Part shown: positions 23,753 through 35,895 of the stretch, piece by piece
How positions within the stretch are numbered: the first letter of the stretch is position 1
How the letters are laid out: each line of letters starts with the position of its first letter
Assembly: GCA_016869375.1 (NCBI GenBank)
Contig: VGEH01000006.1
Location: 1 to 59,539, forward strand
Direction: 5' to 3'
Length of the DNA stretch: 59,539 bases
From: Alphaproteobacteria bacterium
Lineage (GTDB): Bacteria > Pseudomonadota > Alphaproteobacteria > SHVZ01
The notes under the pieces: generated by a model
Told to the model about the DNA's origin: nothing
The model's input: only the letters and a program-made list of their open reading frames with translations
Databases searched by the model: none
Made by a program: the position numbers and the translations under genes

Positions 23753-24248
23753 ACGGCTTGTGCGCGGCGTACTTCTCGATCGCCATCGCCAGGCTCTGGT
23801 CGATCTGCGCGCCCAGCGGTCCGCCGTCGCCCTTGATGCCGCCCTTCACCACCGCCGTCATCACGTCGACATGCGCCTTGATGAGGGCGAGCTGCCGCTC
23901 GTTGGGGCTGGTCAGGCCGTCGGTGAACTTGAAGAGCGAGCTCGCGAACTTGGTCAGCAGCGGATAGCCGAAGGTGGCGCCTTCGCCGCGGATCTCGTGG
24001 ACGATCAGGTTGATGCCGGTGATCGCCTCGGCGCGGCGATCGGCGTCGGTCGCGGCCTGGTTGGCGAGCGCGACGAGCTTCTCGAGATCCGCCTTCACGC
24101 GGTCCGGATAGGAGGCGCCGACCTCGGCGATGCGGTCTTCCGCCTTCTTGAGCAGCGCCTCGTCGATCTTGCCCGGGACGCCCGGACGGCCGCCCAGCCG
24201 CTCCAGCATGGTATTTCGCGGACGGATCAGCTGCGGCTTGTCGGACAT
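23751..24248 (-). CDS. Hpt-like phosphotransfer protein
   Basis: A 165-residue helical protein. The segment INLIVHEIRGEGATFGYPLL resembles the active helix of histidine phosphotransfer domains, with H84 as the candidate phospho-histidine followed by the small-residue pattern G-E-G and FGYP. It lies ten bases downstream of a CheY-like response regulator gene, so the two probably exchange phosphate in a relay whose kinase is elsewhere. The N terminus (1-28) is Arg/Pro-rich and not part of the domain. Confidence 0.65.
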   Translation of the reverse strand: MSDKPQLIRPRNTMLERLGGRPGVPGKIDEALLKKAEDRIAEVGASYPDRVKADLEKLVALANQAATDADRRAEAITGINLIVHEIRGEGATFGYPLLTKFASSLFKFTDGLTSPNERQLALIKAHVDVMTAVVKGGIKGDGGPLGAQIDQSLAMAIEKYAAHKP

Positions 24249-24258
24249 GGCGAACCCT

Positions 24259-24783
24259 TCAGTGCGGCGACGTCTTGCGCCGGTCCGGGAAGTTGATCGG
24301 GATGCTCTTGCGCCGCCGATCCGGCCCGAAATAGGTCGAGCAGGCGACGAACGGGCGCGGATTCTCGATCACCGAAAGCAGTCGACGCACCAGATTATGG
24401 ACTGAAACCGGTTTCGCCAGCACCTCGTTTGCACCGGCATCGCGCGCGGCCATGACGCGCGCATGGTCCGAATAGGCGGTCAGCATGATGAACGGCATGA
24501 AGCGGATGCCGTCGGAGTTGTGGTTGCGGATCCACTTGAGGAGTTCGATTCCCGATGTCGGCTCCATGCGCCAGTCGGAGATGACGATGTCGATGGCTGG
24601 CGTGCCTTGGGTCTGCAGCGTGGCGACCGAATCCAGAAGCTCCATCGACCTCTTGGCGTCGGTGTGGACCGTGATCTTGCCGACGCCGAGTTCCTTCAAG
24701 ATCGAGCCGAGGAGATCAGCCATCGGCTTGGCATCGTCGATCAGCAGGATCGACAGAGCCTTGAAGTTGTAGGTGCTCGCCAT
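24259..24783 (-). CDS. CheY-like response regulator
   Basis: A 174-residue single receiver domain protein. The acidic pocket is D16/D17 in LLIDDAKP, the phospho-acceptor is D70 in IDIVISDWRMEPTSG, and T101 and K123 (LAKPV) complete the active site. The last 35 residues (FGPDRRRKSIPINFPDRRK) are a basic tail with a repeated DRRK-type motif and no output domain. It is the likely partner of the Hpt-like protein encoded ten bases downstream. Confidence 0.85.
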   Translation of the reverse strand: MASTYNFKALSILLIDDAKPMADLLGSILKELGVGKITVHTDAKRSMELLDSVATLQTQGTPAIDIVISDWRMEPTSGIELLKWIRNHNSDGIRFMPFIMLTAYSDHARVMAARDAGANEVLAKPVSVHNLVRRLLSVIENPRPFVACSTYFGPDRRRKSIPINFPDRRKTSPH

Positions 24784-24808
24784 TGCGCGTCTGCCCGGTC
24801 TCTAGGCT

Positions 24809-25432
24809 CTAGACCCAGAGGATCTGGGCGGAACGCCCAAGCGCCCAGACACCGAAGGCCAGGATGGCGACCGAGGCGCCGCGATGAATCCAGACCAGCG
24901 TCCGCTCGGAAAGCGCATGCCGGATCGCCGAAACCACACCCGAGAGCCCGAGCCACCAGGACGCCGATCCAAGGAACAAGCCAAGAACCAGCATCATCGC
25001 TGCGCCATACTCGGTGGCGCCGATGCCGATGGCAGCAAAAACCGCAAGAAACGAGAGCACCGTCATCGGATTGGCGATGGTCATCCCGAAGGTCGAAGCG
25101 AAGGCGCCGAAGAAGCCAACCCCGCTGACGCGGCCTTCATAGGCCGGCGGGGCGGAACGCAGACCGCGACATCCTAGCAGCACGAGTACGACACCGCCGA
25201 GAAGGCAAAGGACGCCCTCCCAGCGCACGAGAAACGTCATGACCGAAGCGACCCCGAAGGCCGCGATGGCGCCGAAAAGCGTATCGGCAACCGCCGCGCC
25301 CAGCCCCGAGGCTAGCCCGAGGCCGAAGCCGTCGACAAGCGTTCGGCGAATACAAAGGACGTTGATGGGCCCGACGGGAGCAGCAATGGCGAGGCCGCTC
25401 AGCGCGCCCTGGATGAGGAGCTCGACGGCCAA
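24809..25432 (-). CDS. LysE/RhtB-family exporter
   Basis: A 207-residue integral membrane protein with about six hydrophobic segments and the LysE signature GLAIAAPVGPINVLCIRRTL at 13-32, where the PVGP motif is highly conserved. FGMTIANPMTVLSFLAVF is the second half-repeat. Family members export amino acids such as lysine, threonine or homoserine. The start is a TTG preceded by a GGAGGG ribosome site; no ATG or GTG is available without losing the first helix. Confidence 0.85.
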   Translation of the reverse strand: MAVELLIQGALSGLAIAAPVGPINVLCIRRTLVDGFGLGLASGLGAAVADTLFGAIAAFGVASVMTFLVRWEGVLCLLGGVVLVLLGCRGLRSAPPAYEGRVSGVGFFGAFASTFGMTIANPMTVLSFLAVFAAIGIGATEYGAAMMLVLGLFLGSASWWLGLSGVVSAIRHALSERTLVWIHRGASVAILAFGVWALGRSAQILWV

Positions 25433-25693
25433 CCAAAGCCCTCCGCTTCGTCCGGGCGAGCAATATCAGATGGTTCGCTGCGACGCCAGGATTACCAATC
25501 TGTTAGCTCATTGTTCGAGCATTCGTGGCGCGCCGTTTTGGCGCGGTCCCGGCTTGTTGCGCACCCCCAGACCATATGCTAGACACCGGCCGCCGCGATG
25601 CCCTTGAGGCATGCGCGGCGGGCGGGGGATTTACTCGGATTTCGCGGGCCCTCGGGCCCTCGTTCCACTAGGCGGAAGCGGAGACGCAAACCG

Positions 25694-26247
25694 GTGGCCA
25701 CGGAGACCACGGGCTTGATCGCTGAGCGTTATGCGTCGGCTCTTTACGAGCTGGCCGACGAGGCGAAGGCTCTCGATCAGGTCGCAGTCGATCTGAAGGC
25801 GGTGAAGGCCATGATGGCCTCCTCGCAGGACTTCGTCCGGCTGATCCGGAGCCCCGTCCTCGGGCGCTCCGATCAGGCGAAGGCGGCAACGGCGCTGGCC
25901 GAGAAGGCCGGCTTCCACGATCTTTCCAAGCGCTTCCTCGGCACGCTGGCTCAGAACCGGCGGCTGTTCGCGCTCCCCGCGGTGATCGCGGCGTTCCTGG
26001 CCGAGCTCGCGCGCCGCCGCGGCGAAGCGACCGCCGACGTCACTTCCGCCGTTGCTCTCACTCCCGCCCAGACGCAGGCGCTCGAAGAGGCGCTGAAGTC
26101 GGTGGTCGGCTCGAAGGTGTCTATCGACCTCAAGGTCGATCAGTCGCTGATCGGCGGCCTCGTCGTCCGGGTGGGTTCACGCATGATCGATACCTCGCTC
26201 GCGACCAAGCTGCGTCGCCTGCGTCTTGCCATGAAAGGGGTTGGCTG

Positions 26248-26248
<1 letters not shown>
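25694..26248 (+). CDS. atpH: ATP synthase F1 delta subunit
   Basis: A 184-residue delta subunit that links F1 to the peripheral stalk. It begins (GTG) with [23 protein letters not shown] and ends with the family pattern [26 protein letters not shown] 25694 was chosen over an ATG 96 bases upstream because homology starts here and GGAG lies just upstream. First gene of the F1 operon; F0 genes are not adjacent, as is usual in alphaproteobacteria. A possible weak promoter (TTGTTG at 25554, TATGCT at 25575, spacer only 15) lies in the 261-base upstream gap. Confidence 0.93.
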
Positions 26249-27777
<1,529 letters not shown>

Positions 27778-27797
27778 GCCCCGGCGGATAGAGCGCA

Positions 27798-28682
27798 ATG
27801 CCTAGCCTCAAGGACCTTCGGCTCCGGATCAACAGCGTCAAGTCGACGCAAAAGATCACGGCGGCCATGAAGCTGGTGGCCGGCGCCAAGCTGCGCCGGG
27901 CCCAGGAAGCCGCGCTGGCGGCGCGACCCTACACCGAGCGCTTGGAGCGCATGGTCGCCTCGATCGGGCGCGGCATGGCCAACAGCCCGGGCGCGCCGAA
28001 GCTGCTGGCCGGCACCGGCTCCGACAAGGTGCATCTCCTGGTCGTGGCGACCGCCGACCGCGGCCTCTGCGGCGGCTTCAACTCCACGATCGTCCGCCAG
28101 GCGCGCCAGATCATCCGCAAGCTCGAATCCGAGGGCAAGACCGTCAAGGTCATGACCGTCGGGCGCAAGGGACGCGATCAGCTCCGCCGCGACTACAGCC
28201 GCCTGATCGGCCAGACCTTCGAGGACATCGGCAAGAAGCGGCTGGCCTTCACCGAAGCCGACGCGGTCGCGCGCAAGATCCTCGAGATGTTCGAGGCCGG
28301 CGAGTTCGACGTCTGCACGATCGTGTACAACCGCTTCCGTTCCGTGATCTCGCAGATCGTCACCACCCAGCAGCTGATCCCGGTTTCGCTGCCGCCCGTC
28401 GATGCGGCGCAGACCGGCGCCGGCCAGGCGATCTACGAGTACGAGCCGGACGAGGAAGAGATCCTGAAGGCCCTCTTGCCGCGGAATCTCTCCGTCCAGG
28501 TGTTCCGTGCGCTGCTCGAGAATGCCGCCTCCGAGCAGGGTGCGCGCATGACCGCGATGGACAATGCGACGCGCAACGCCGGCGAAATGATCGGCAAGCT
28601 GACCATCACCTATAACCGCTCGCGCCAGGCCACCATCACCAAGGAGCTGATCGAGATCATCTCCGGTGCGGAAGCCGTCTGA
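27798..28682 (+). CDS. atpG: ATP synthase F1 gamma subunit
   Basis: A 294-residue central-stalk subunit. N-terminal coiled-coil helix [24 protein letters not shown] (about 4-27) and C-terminal helix with the signature [28 protein letters not shown]. It transmits rotation between c-ring and the alpha/beta hexamer. Twenty bases separate it from atpA. Confidence 0.96.
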   Translation: MPSLKDLRLRINSVKSTQKITAAMKLVAGAKLRRAQEAALAARPYTERLERMVASIGRGMANSPGAPKLLAGTGSDKVHLLVVATADRGLCGGFNSTIVRQARQIIRKLESEGKTVKVMTVGRKGRDQLRRDYSRLIGQTFEDIGKKRLAFTEADAVARKILEMFEAGEFDVCTIVYNRFRSVISQIVTTQQLIPVSLPPVDAAQTGAGQAIYEYEPDEEEILKALLPRNLSVQVFRALLENAASEQGARMTAMDNATRNAGEMIGKLTITYNRSRQATITKELIEIISGAEAV

Positions 28683-30143
<1,461 letters not shown>

Positions 30144-30145
30144 AG

Positions 30146-30547
30146 ATGGCCGAGACGACCGAGTTCGAGCTGGTCACGCCGGAGAAGCTGGTCTTCTCCG
30201 AGCGGGCCGAGATGGTGGTGGTGCCGGGGACGGAAGGCCTGTTCGCGGCGATGCCCCGGCATGCGCCGTTCATCTCGACGCTCAAGCCTGGCGTGCTCGA
30301 GGTCTACGAGGGCGGCAAGGTCAAGCAGCGCATCTTCGTCGCCGGCGGCTTCGCCGAGGTGACGCCGGAGCGGCTGACCGTGCTGGCCGAAGAGGCGATG
30401 CCGGTCGCCGACATCGATCGCGGCCAAGTCGAAGCGAAGCTCAAGGATCTCAAGGACGATCTCGCCGCCGCCAAGTCCGACGCCGAGAAGGCGCAGGTCC
30501 TGGGTGCCATCGAGGTCGCCGAAGCGAAGCTCAAGGCCGCGGCATAA
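30146..30547 (+). CDS. atpC: ATP synthase F1 epsilon subunit
   Basis: A 133-residue epsilon subunit with the beta-sandwich N domain (FELVTPEKLVFSERAEMVVVPGTEGLFAAMPRHAPFI) and a C-terminal helical hairpin (AKLKDLKDDLAAAKSD...). It inhibits ATP hydrolysis in the family. Last gene of atpHAGDC, followed by a terminator. Confidence 0.95.
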   Translation: MAETTEFELVTPEKLVFSERAEMVVVPGTEGLFAAMPRHAPFISTLKPGVLEVYEGGKVKQRIFVAGGFAEVTPERLTVLAEEAMPVADIDRGQVEAKLKDLKDDLAAAKSDAEKAQVLGAIEVAEAKLKAAA

Positions 30548-30574
30548 CCGCCCGATATCCCTGAATTCTTCCGG

Positions 30575-30613
30575 GGGCCGCCTTGCTCGCGCAAAGGCGG
30601 CCCTTCATATTTC
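30575..30613 (+). terminator. Terminator after atpC
   Basis: A ten-pair stem (30575-30584 with 30594-30603) and nine-base loop are followed by TTCATATTT. The stem is strong and the T tract moderate. It ends five bases before the next start codon. Confidence 0.75.
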
Positions 30614-30617
30614 AGCC

Positions 30618-31427
30618 ATGTCCCGCTGGACCCTCGACGATATTCCCTGGGACCGTTTCGATCCCGCCAGGTTCGATCCGGACCTGCTGGCCGTCGCGAA
30701 GGCCGCGAGCCTGGTCGAGCGCAACGGCGGCGACTACGCCACATATCTCTGCAACGTCTTCGCCGACGATCCCGAGATGCAGGAAGCCGCGCGCGTCTGG
30801 GGCACGGAAGAGGTTCAACACGGCATGGCGCTCGGCCGCTGGGCCCGGCTGGCCGATCCGTCCTTCGATTTCGACGGCGCCTTCGCCCGCTTCGCGCAAG
30901 TGATCAAGCTGCCGCTCGATGCTGCCCAGTCGGTGCGCGGCAGCCGCGCCGGCGAGCTCGTCGCGCGCTGCATGGTCGAGGTCGGGACCAGCTCCTACTA
31001 CACGGCGCTCGCCGAGCAATGCGAGGAGCCCGTGCTGCAGGCGATCTGCCGCAAGATCGCCGCCGACGAGCATCGCCACTACAAGCTCTTCTACACCCAC
31101 CTCGACCGCTACATCGCGCGCGAGAGGCTGGGATTCTGGGGGCGGCTCCGCGTCGCCGCCGGACGGATCGGCGAGTCCGAGGACGACGAGCTCGCCTTCG
31201 CCTATCACGCCGCCAACGAGAACGGTCCCTATGACCGCGCCGCCTCGAATCGCGCCTATGCGCGCCGAGCCTACAGCTACTATCGCCGCCCGCATGTCGA
31301 GCGCGGCCTCGCCATGGCGTTCAAGGCGATCGGTCTCGCCCCCCAGGGACGGCTGCATCGCATCGCTTCCTCGCTCGCCTGGACCTATATTCGCAGCCGC
31401 GCGCGCCGCCTCGCTCGCGCCGCCTGA
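30618..31427 (+). CDS. Ferritin-like di-iron protein
   Basis: A 269-residue helical protein with a complete di-iron ligand set for the ferritin-like superfamily: E34, E65-x2-H68 (TEEVQHGM), E121 and E151-x2-H154 (DEHRHYKLF). Spacing fits acyl-ACP-desaturase-like and related oxidases. The C-terminal third is Arg-rich and lacks a known domain. No redox partner is adjacent. It follows the atp terminator and precedes an enolase-superfamily gene by 14 bases, possibly in one operon. Substrate unknown. Confidence 0.65.
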   Translation: MSRWTLDDIPWDRFDPARFDPDLLAVAKAASLVERNGGDYATYLCNVFADDPEMQEAARVWGTEEVQHGMALGRWARLADPSFDFDGAFARFAQVIKLPLDAAQSVRGSRAGELVARCMVEVGTSSYYTALAEQCEEPVLQAICRKIAADEHRHYKLFYTHLDRYIARERLGFWGRLRVAAGRIGESEDDELAFAYHAANENGPYDRAASNRAYARRAYSYYRRPHVERGLAMAFKAIGLAPQGRLHRIASSLAWTYIRSRARRLARAA

Positions 31428-31441
31428 TCGCCGGGGGTTCC

Positions 31442-32647
31442 ATGAAGGTCACCGCGCTCGAAACGGTCCAGGTTCCGGACCGTCGTAACCTCCTGTGGGT
31501 TCGCGTCCACACCGACGAGGGGCTGATCGGCCTCGGCGAGAGCTTCCGTGGCGCCGATACGGTCGCGGCCTATATCCACGACCAGGTCGCGCCATATCTG
31601 CTCGGCGCCGATCCGCTGGCGATCGAGAAGCACTCCCGGCACCTGCTGCAGAATTATCTCGGCTACGGCGCCACCTCGGCCGAGGTGCGCTCGGCCTCCG
31701 CGATCGACATCGCGCTCTGGGACGTCTTCGGCAAGGCGACGGGGAAGCCGATCCACCAGCTTCTCGGCGGCCAGAGCCGCGACAAGATCCGCGCCTACAA
31801 CACCTGCGCCGGCTACAGCTACAACGCCAAGGGCGCGACGCGGACCGAATACGTGCCATGGGAGCCGGCGCCGGCGCCGAACGGCCCCTATGACGACCAG
31901 ATGAACTTCGTACACCGGCCGGAGGAGCTCGCCCAGAGCCTGATCGAGGAAGGCTTCCAGGCGATGAAGATCTGGCCGATCGATCCCTTCGCCGCGCGCA
32001 CCGGCGGGCTCGATATCGCGGCGGCCGATCTGAAGGTGGCGCTGGAGCCCTTCGAGCGCATCCGCAAGGCCGTTGGCGACAGGATCGAGGTCGCGGCCGA
32101 GCTGCATTCGATGTGGGGGCTGACCGCCGCGCTCAAGATCGCGCGCGGCCTGAAGCCGCTCAACCCGCTGTGGTCGGAGGACCCGATCAAGATGGATACG
32201 ATCCCGGCGCTCGCCGAATACCGCCGGCTCTCCGGTCTTCCAGTCTGCGCCAGCGAGACGCTGGCGACGCGCACGCAGTTCCGCGACCTCCTCGTGCAGG
32301 AAGCCGTCGACGTCGTCATGCTCGATATCGGCTGGTGCGGCGGTCTTTCGGAGGCACGCAAGATCGGCGCCATGGCGGAAGCCTTCTCCAAGCCGATCAC
32401 GCCGCATGACTGCACCGGCCCGGTGGTGCTGACGGCTTCGGTGCATCTCTCGATGCACCTCTCCAACGCCGTGTTCCAGGAAGTCGTCCGCGCCTATCTC
32501 GCGACCTGGTATCGCGACCTCGTCACCGTGCTGCCGAAGCTCGACAAGGGTTTTGTGTACCCGATGACCGGTCCCGGCCTCGGAACCGAGCTGCAGCCCG
32601 ACGTGCTGAAGCGCAAGGACGCGATCGTGCGGGTGACGAAGGCGTAG
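31442..32647 (+). CDS. Enolase-superfamily (mandelate racemase-like) dehydratase
   Basis: A 401-residue protein of the mandelate racemase/muconate lactonizing enzyme family. N-terminal capping domain (about 1-120) with SAIDIALWDVFGKATGKPIHQLLGG, and a barrel with K176 (MKIWPID), metal ligands E220 (EVAAELHSMWG), E246 (WSEDP) and E272 (CASETLATR), and H322 (ITPHDCTGP). This fits a sugar-acid dehydratase more than a racemase, but the exact acid is not readable. An insert around 120-155 rich in Pro is lid-like. It converges with the thiolase gene three bases away. Confidence 0.8.
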   Translation: MKVTALETVQVPDRRNLLWVRVHTDEGLIGLGESFRGADTVAAYIHDQVAPYLLGADPLAIEKHSRHLLQNYLGYGATSAEVRSASAIDIALWDVFGKATGKPIHQLLGGQSRDKIRAYNTCAGYSYNAKGATRTEYVPWEPAPAPNGPYDDQMNFVHRPEELAQSLIEEGFQAMKIWPIDPFAARTGGLDIAAADLKVALEPFERIRKAVGDRIEVAAELHSMWGLTAALKIARGLKPLNPLWSEDPIKMDTIPALAEYRRLSGLPVCASETLATRTQFRDLLVQEAVDVVMLDIGWCGGLSEARKIGAMAEAFSKPITPHDCTGPVVLTASVHLSMHLSNAVFQEVVRAYLATWYRDLVTVLPKLDKGFVYPMTGPGLGTELQPDVLKRKDAIVRVTKA

Positions 32648-32650
32648 GCC

Positions 32651-33853
32651 TCACACGCGCTCGATCACCAGCGCGATGCCCTGGCCGACGCCGATGCACA
32701 TGGTGCAGAGCGCGCGCTTGGCGCCACGGCGCTGCAGCTCGTAGCTCGCGGTCGTCGCCAGCCGCGCGCCCGAGGCGCCGAGCGGATGGCCGAGCGCGAT
32801 GGCGCCGCCATTCGGGTTCACATGCTCGGCGTCGTCGGTAAGGCCGAGCTGGCGCGTGACGGCAAGCGCCTGCGCGGCGAAGGCCTCGTTGAGCTCGATC
32901 ACGTCGATATCGCCGATCTTCAGGCCCAGCCGGGTCAGCAGCTTCTGGGACGCCGGGGCCGGACCGATGCCCATCACGCGCGGCTCGACGCCCGCGGTCG
33001 CCATGCCGAGGATGCGCGCGCGCGGCGTCAGCCCGTGCTTCTTCGCCGCCGCCTCCGACGCGACGATCAGCGCGCAGGCGCCGTCATTGACGCCCGAGGC
33101 GTTGCCGGCGGTGACGGTGCCGTCTTTGCGGAACGGCGCGGGCAGCTTGGCCAGCGCCTCGATCGAGGTGGCGCGTGGATGCTCGTCGCGGGCGACGATG
33201 ACCGGATCGCCTTTCCGTGCGGGGATCGTCACCTTGACAATCTCCTCGGCGAATCTGCCGGCCTCGATCGCAGCCGAGGCGCGGGCCTGGCTGCGAAGCG
33301 CGAAGCCGTCCTGGTCAGCGCGGTTGATCTGATAATCGACGGCGACGTTTTCGGCGGTCTCCGGCATGGAGTCGACGCCGTACCTCTCCTTCATCAGCTT
33401 GTTGACGAAGCGCCAGCCGATGGTCGTGTCGTAGATCTCGGCGTTGCGCGAGAAGGCCTCGGTCGCCTTCGGCATGACGAAGGGGGAGCGGCTCATGCTC
33501 TCGACGCCACCTGCGATCGTCAGCTCGGCCTCGCCGGTCCTGATCGCGCGGGCGGCCGAGCCGACGGCGTCGAGGCCCGAGCCGCAGAGGCGGTTGATCG
33601 TGGCGCCCGGCACGCTCGACGGCAGCCCGGCGAGCAGGAGGGCCATGCGGGCGACGTTGCGGTTGTCCTCGCCCGCCTGATTGACGCAGCCATAGAGCAC
33701 CTCGTCCAGCGCCTGCCAGTCGACCTTCGGGTTGCGCTCCATCAAGGCCTTCAGGGGGATGGTCCCGAGGTCGTCGGTACGGACCTGGGCAAGCGAGCCG
33801 CCGAAGCGGCCGATGGGCGTGCGGACGGCATCGCAGATGAAGGCCTCGACCAT
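32651..33853 (-). CDS. pcaF: Acyl-CoA thiolase, 3-oxoadipyl-CoA thiolase type
   Basis: A 400-residue thiolase with nucleophile C90 in [12 protein letters not shown]356 in [16 protein letters not shown] and C386 in CIGVGQG. The N-terminal [18 protein letters not shown] and [10 protein letters not shown] patterns are typical of beta-ketoadipyl-CoA thiolases, which release succinyl-CoA and acetyl-CoA at the end of aromatic degradation. No other pca gene is present, so the gene symbol is a subfamily call, not proven by context. Confidence 0.78.
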   Translation of the reverse strand: MVEAFICDAVRTPIGRFGGSLAQVRTDDLGTIPLKALMERNPKVDWQALDEVLYGCVNQAGEDNRNVARMALLLAGLPSSVPGATINRLCGSGLDAVGSAARAIRTGEAELTIAGGVESMSRSPFVMPKATEAFSRNAEIYDTTIGWRFVNKLMKERYGVDSMPETAENVAVDYQINRADQDGFALRSQARASAAIEAGRFAEEIVKVTIPARKGDPVIVARDEHPRATSIEALAKLPAPFRKDGTVTAGNASGVNDGACALIVASEAAAKKHGLTPRARILGMATAGVEPRVMGIGPAPASQKLLTRLGLKIGDIDVIELNEAFAAQALAVTRQLGLTDDAEHVNPNGGAIALGHPLGASGARLATTASYELQRRGAKRALCTMCIGVGQGIALVIERV

Positions 33854-34073
33854 GCGGGCGGTCTCCAGGGAAAGGCGGGGCGGGGAAGATAGCCCGAGTT
33901 CGCGGGACGGGTTACGGGGGATTCGCCGATCCGGGATATGTTCATTATTTGTTCTCTAAAGAGAAATTTCACTCCTCCGGGAGGGTTAGTCCGAACACCT
34001 TGACCTAGAAGCCGTTTTGGGGATGATCCCCGCACCCGACGGGGGCCAGGGGGCTCCGGGACGAGGTGGACCT
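33854..34073. promoter_or_regulatory. Divergent promoter region with perfect palindrome
   Basis: This 220-base gap separates the thiolase and the Gfo/Idh dehydrogenase. It is locally AT-rich near 33940-33975, unlike its surroundings. It holds TTCTCT-AA-AGAGAA at 33952-33965, a perfect palindrome suited to a dimeric repressor such as GntR or LacI type. No regulator gene is adjacent. Operator function is inference. Confidence 0.4.
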
Positions 34074-35090
34074 ATGATCAATATCGCCCAGTTCGGCGCC
34101 GGTCGGATCGGCGCCATTCATGCCGACGATCTGGCCCGCAGCGGGGACGCGAAGCTCCTCTACATCGTGGACGTCAACGAGGCGGCGGCGAAAGCGATTG
34201 CCGCTCGGACCGGGGCGCAGGTCACGGATGCCAAGACCGCGCTCGGCGACCCGCGGGTCCACGCCGTCATCATCGCGTCATCGACCGACACGCACGCCGA
34301 TCTCGCCATCCGCGCCGCCAAGGCCGGCAAGGCGATCTTCTGCGAGAAGCCGATCGACCTGTCGCTGAAGCGCGTCGATCAGTGCCTGGCCGAGGTCGAG
34401 AAGGCGCGGGTGCCGATGTTCGTCGGCTTCAACCGCCGCTTCGATCCCTCCTTCCGCGCGCTGCACAACCGCGTCGCCGAGGGCGAGATCGGCGTCGTCG
34501 AGCAGGTGATCATCTCCAGCCGCGATCCCGGCCTGCCGCCGCTCTCCTATCTCAAGGTCTCCGGCGGCCAGTTCCGCGACATGACCATCCACGATTTCGA
34601 CATGGCACGCTGGCTGCTCGGCGAGGAGCCGGTCGAGCTGTTCGCCACCGGAAGCGCGCTGGTCGACCCGCAGGTCGGCAAGCTCGGCGACATCGACTCG
34701 GCCATGGTGGTGATGCGCACCGCTTCCGGGAAGCTTTGCCACATCAACAACAGCCGCCGTGCCACCTATGGCTACGACCAGCGCATCGAGGTGCACGGGT
34801 CGAAGGGCCGCCTGATGGCGAGCAACCACGTGCAGACCTCGGTCGAGCTCGCGAACGAGAAGTCGATCTCGACCGACAAGCCGCTCTACTTCTTCCTCGA
34901 GCGCTATGCCGAGGCATACAAGGCGGAGCTCGCCGCGTTTCTGGCGGCGCTGAAGGGCAAGAAGCGGATGCCGGTCAGCGCCGACGACGGACGCCAGGCC
35001 CTCGTGCTCGCGGAAGCGGCGCTAGCCTCGCTGAAGTCGCATGAGGCGGTGAAGGTCAAGGAACTCGAAAAGAAGTTCAAGAAATCATGA
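34074..35090 (+). CDS. iolG: Gfo/Idh/MocA dehydrogenase, inositol 2-dehydrogenase-like
   Basis: A 338-residue NAD-dependent dehydrogenase. Rossmann start INIAQFGAGRIGAIHA, catalytic K92 in CEKPIDL, and D169/H173 in FRDMTIHDFDMARWL match the Lys-Asp-His set of myo-inositol 2-dehydrogenase. GKLCHINNSRRATYGYDQR is also IolG-like. No other iol genes are nearby, so related polyols or sugars remain possible. The ATG at 34074 is supported by GAGGT. It overlaps the next SDR gene by four bases. Confidence 0.75.
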   Translation: MINIAQFGAGRIGAIHADDLARSGDAKLLYIVDVNEAAAKAIAARTGAQVTDAKTALGDPRVHAVIIASSTDTHADLAIRAAKAGKAIFCEKPIDLSLKRVDQCLAEVEKARVPMFVGFNRRFDPSFRALHNRVAEGEIGVVEQVIISSRDPGLPPLSYLKVSGGQFRDMTIHDFDMARWLLGEEPVELFATGSALVDPQVGKLGDIDSAMVVMRTASGKLCHINNSRRATYGYDQRIEVHGSKGRLMASNHVQTSVELANEKSISTDKPLYFFLERYAEAYKAELAAFLAALKGKKRMPVSADDGRQALVLAEAALASLKSHEAVKVKELEKKFKKS

Positions 35091-35863
35091 AGCTGAGTCT
35101 TTCTGGCAAGGTCATCCTCGTCACCGGCGCCACGCAGGGCGTCGGCGAAGGTGTCGCCCGCGCTGCCGTCGAAGCCGGTTGCGCCGGCCTCGTCCTTACA
35201 GGCCGCAGCGCCGAGCGCGGCAACGCGCTGGCGAAAGACCTCTCCAAGAGCTGCCCTGCGATCTTCGTCGCCGCCGATCTCGCCGACCCCGCCGCGACGA
35301 AGCGCGTGGTCGCCGAGGGCGCCAAGACGTTCCCGACCATCGACGGGCTGGTGAATGCCGCCGGCCTCACCGACCGCGGCACCATCTTCGACACCTCGGT
35401 CGAGCTCTGGGACCTGCTCTACGCGGTCAACGTCCGCGCCCCTTTCATCCTGACGCAGGAGATCGCGACCCGGCTGCGCGACCAGAAGAAACCTGGCAGC
35501 ATTGTCAACGTCATCACCATGTCGAGCCATGGCGGCCAGCCCTTCCTGACGGCCTACTCCTCGTCGAAGGGCGCGCTCGCCACGCTCACCAAGAACACCG
35601 CGCATGCGCTTCGCAAGAACCGGATCCGCGTCAACGGCCTCAACATCGGCTGGATGGACACGCCCGGCGAGCACGCGATCAAGGCGCGCGAAGGCCAACC
35701 CGGAAACTGGCTCGAGATTGCCGAGAAGAGCCAGCCCTTCGGCCGCCTGCTGAAGCCGAGGGACGCCGCGGTGCTGGCGGTGTATCTTCTCTCGGACGCG
35801 TCCGAGCTGGTGACCGGCTCGGTGATCGACGTCGACCAGAACGTCATGGGCGCTTACGACTGA
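35087..35863 (+). CDS. SDR-family oxidoreductase
   Basis: A 258-residue short-chain dehydrogenase. Cofactor motif TGATQGVGEG at about 13-22, NAAG at 90-93, S146/S147, and Y157-x3-K161 (AYSSSKGAL). The ending DVDQNVMGAYD follows the usual GSVIDVDQ pattern. It overlaps the upstream dehydrogenase by four bases, suggesting two successive oxidations of one polyol or sugar-acid substrate; the substrate is unknown. Confidence 0.82.
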   Translation: MKLSLSGKVILVTGATQGVGEGVARAAVEAGCAGLVLTGRSAERGNALAKDLSKSCPAIFVAADLADPAATKRVVAEGAKTFPTIDGLVNAAGLTDRGTIFDTSVELWDLLYAVNVRAPFILTQEIATRLRDQKKPGSIVNVITMSSHGGQPFLTAYSSSKGALATLTKNTAHALRKNRIRVNGLNIGWMDTPGEHAIKAREGQPGNWLEIAEKSQPFGRLLKPRDAAVLAVYLLSDASELVTGSVIDVDQNVMGAYD

Positions 35864-35895
35864 AGCTTGCGCTTCTCATCGGCTCTCTCGTCGTC

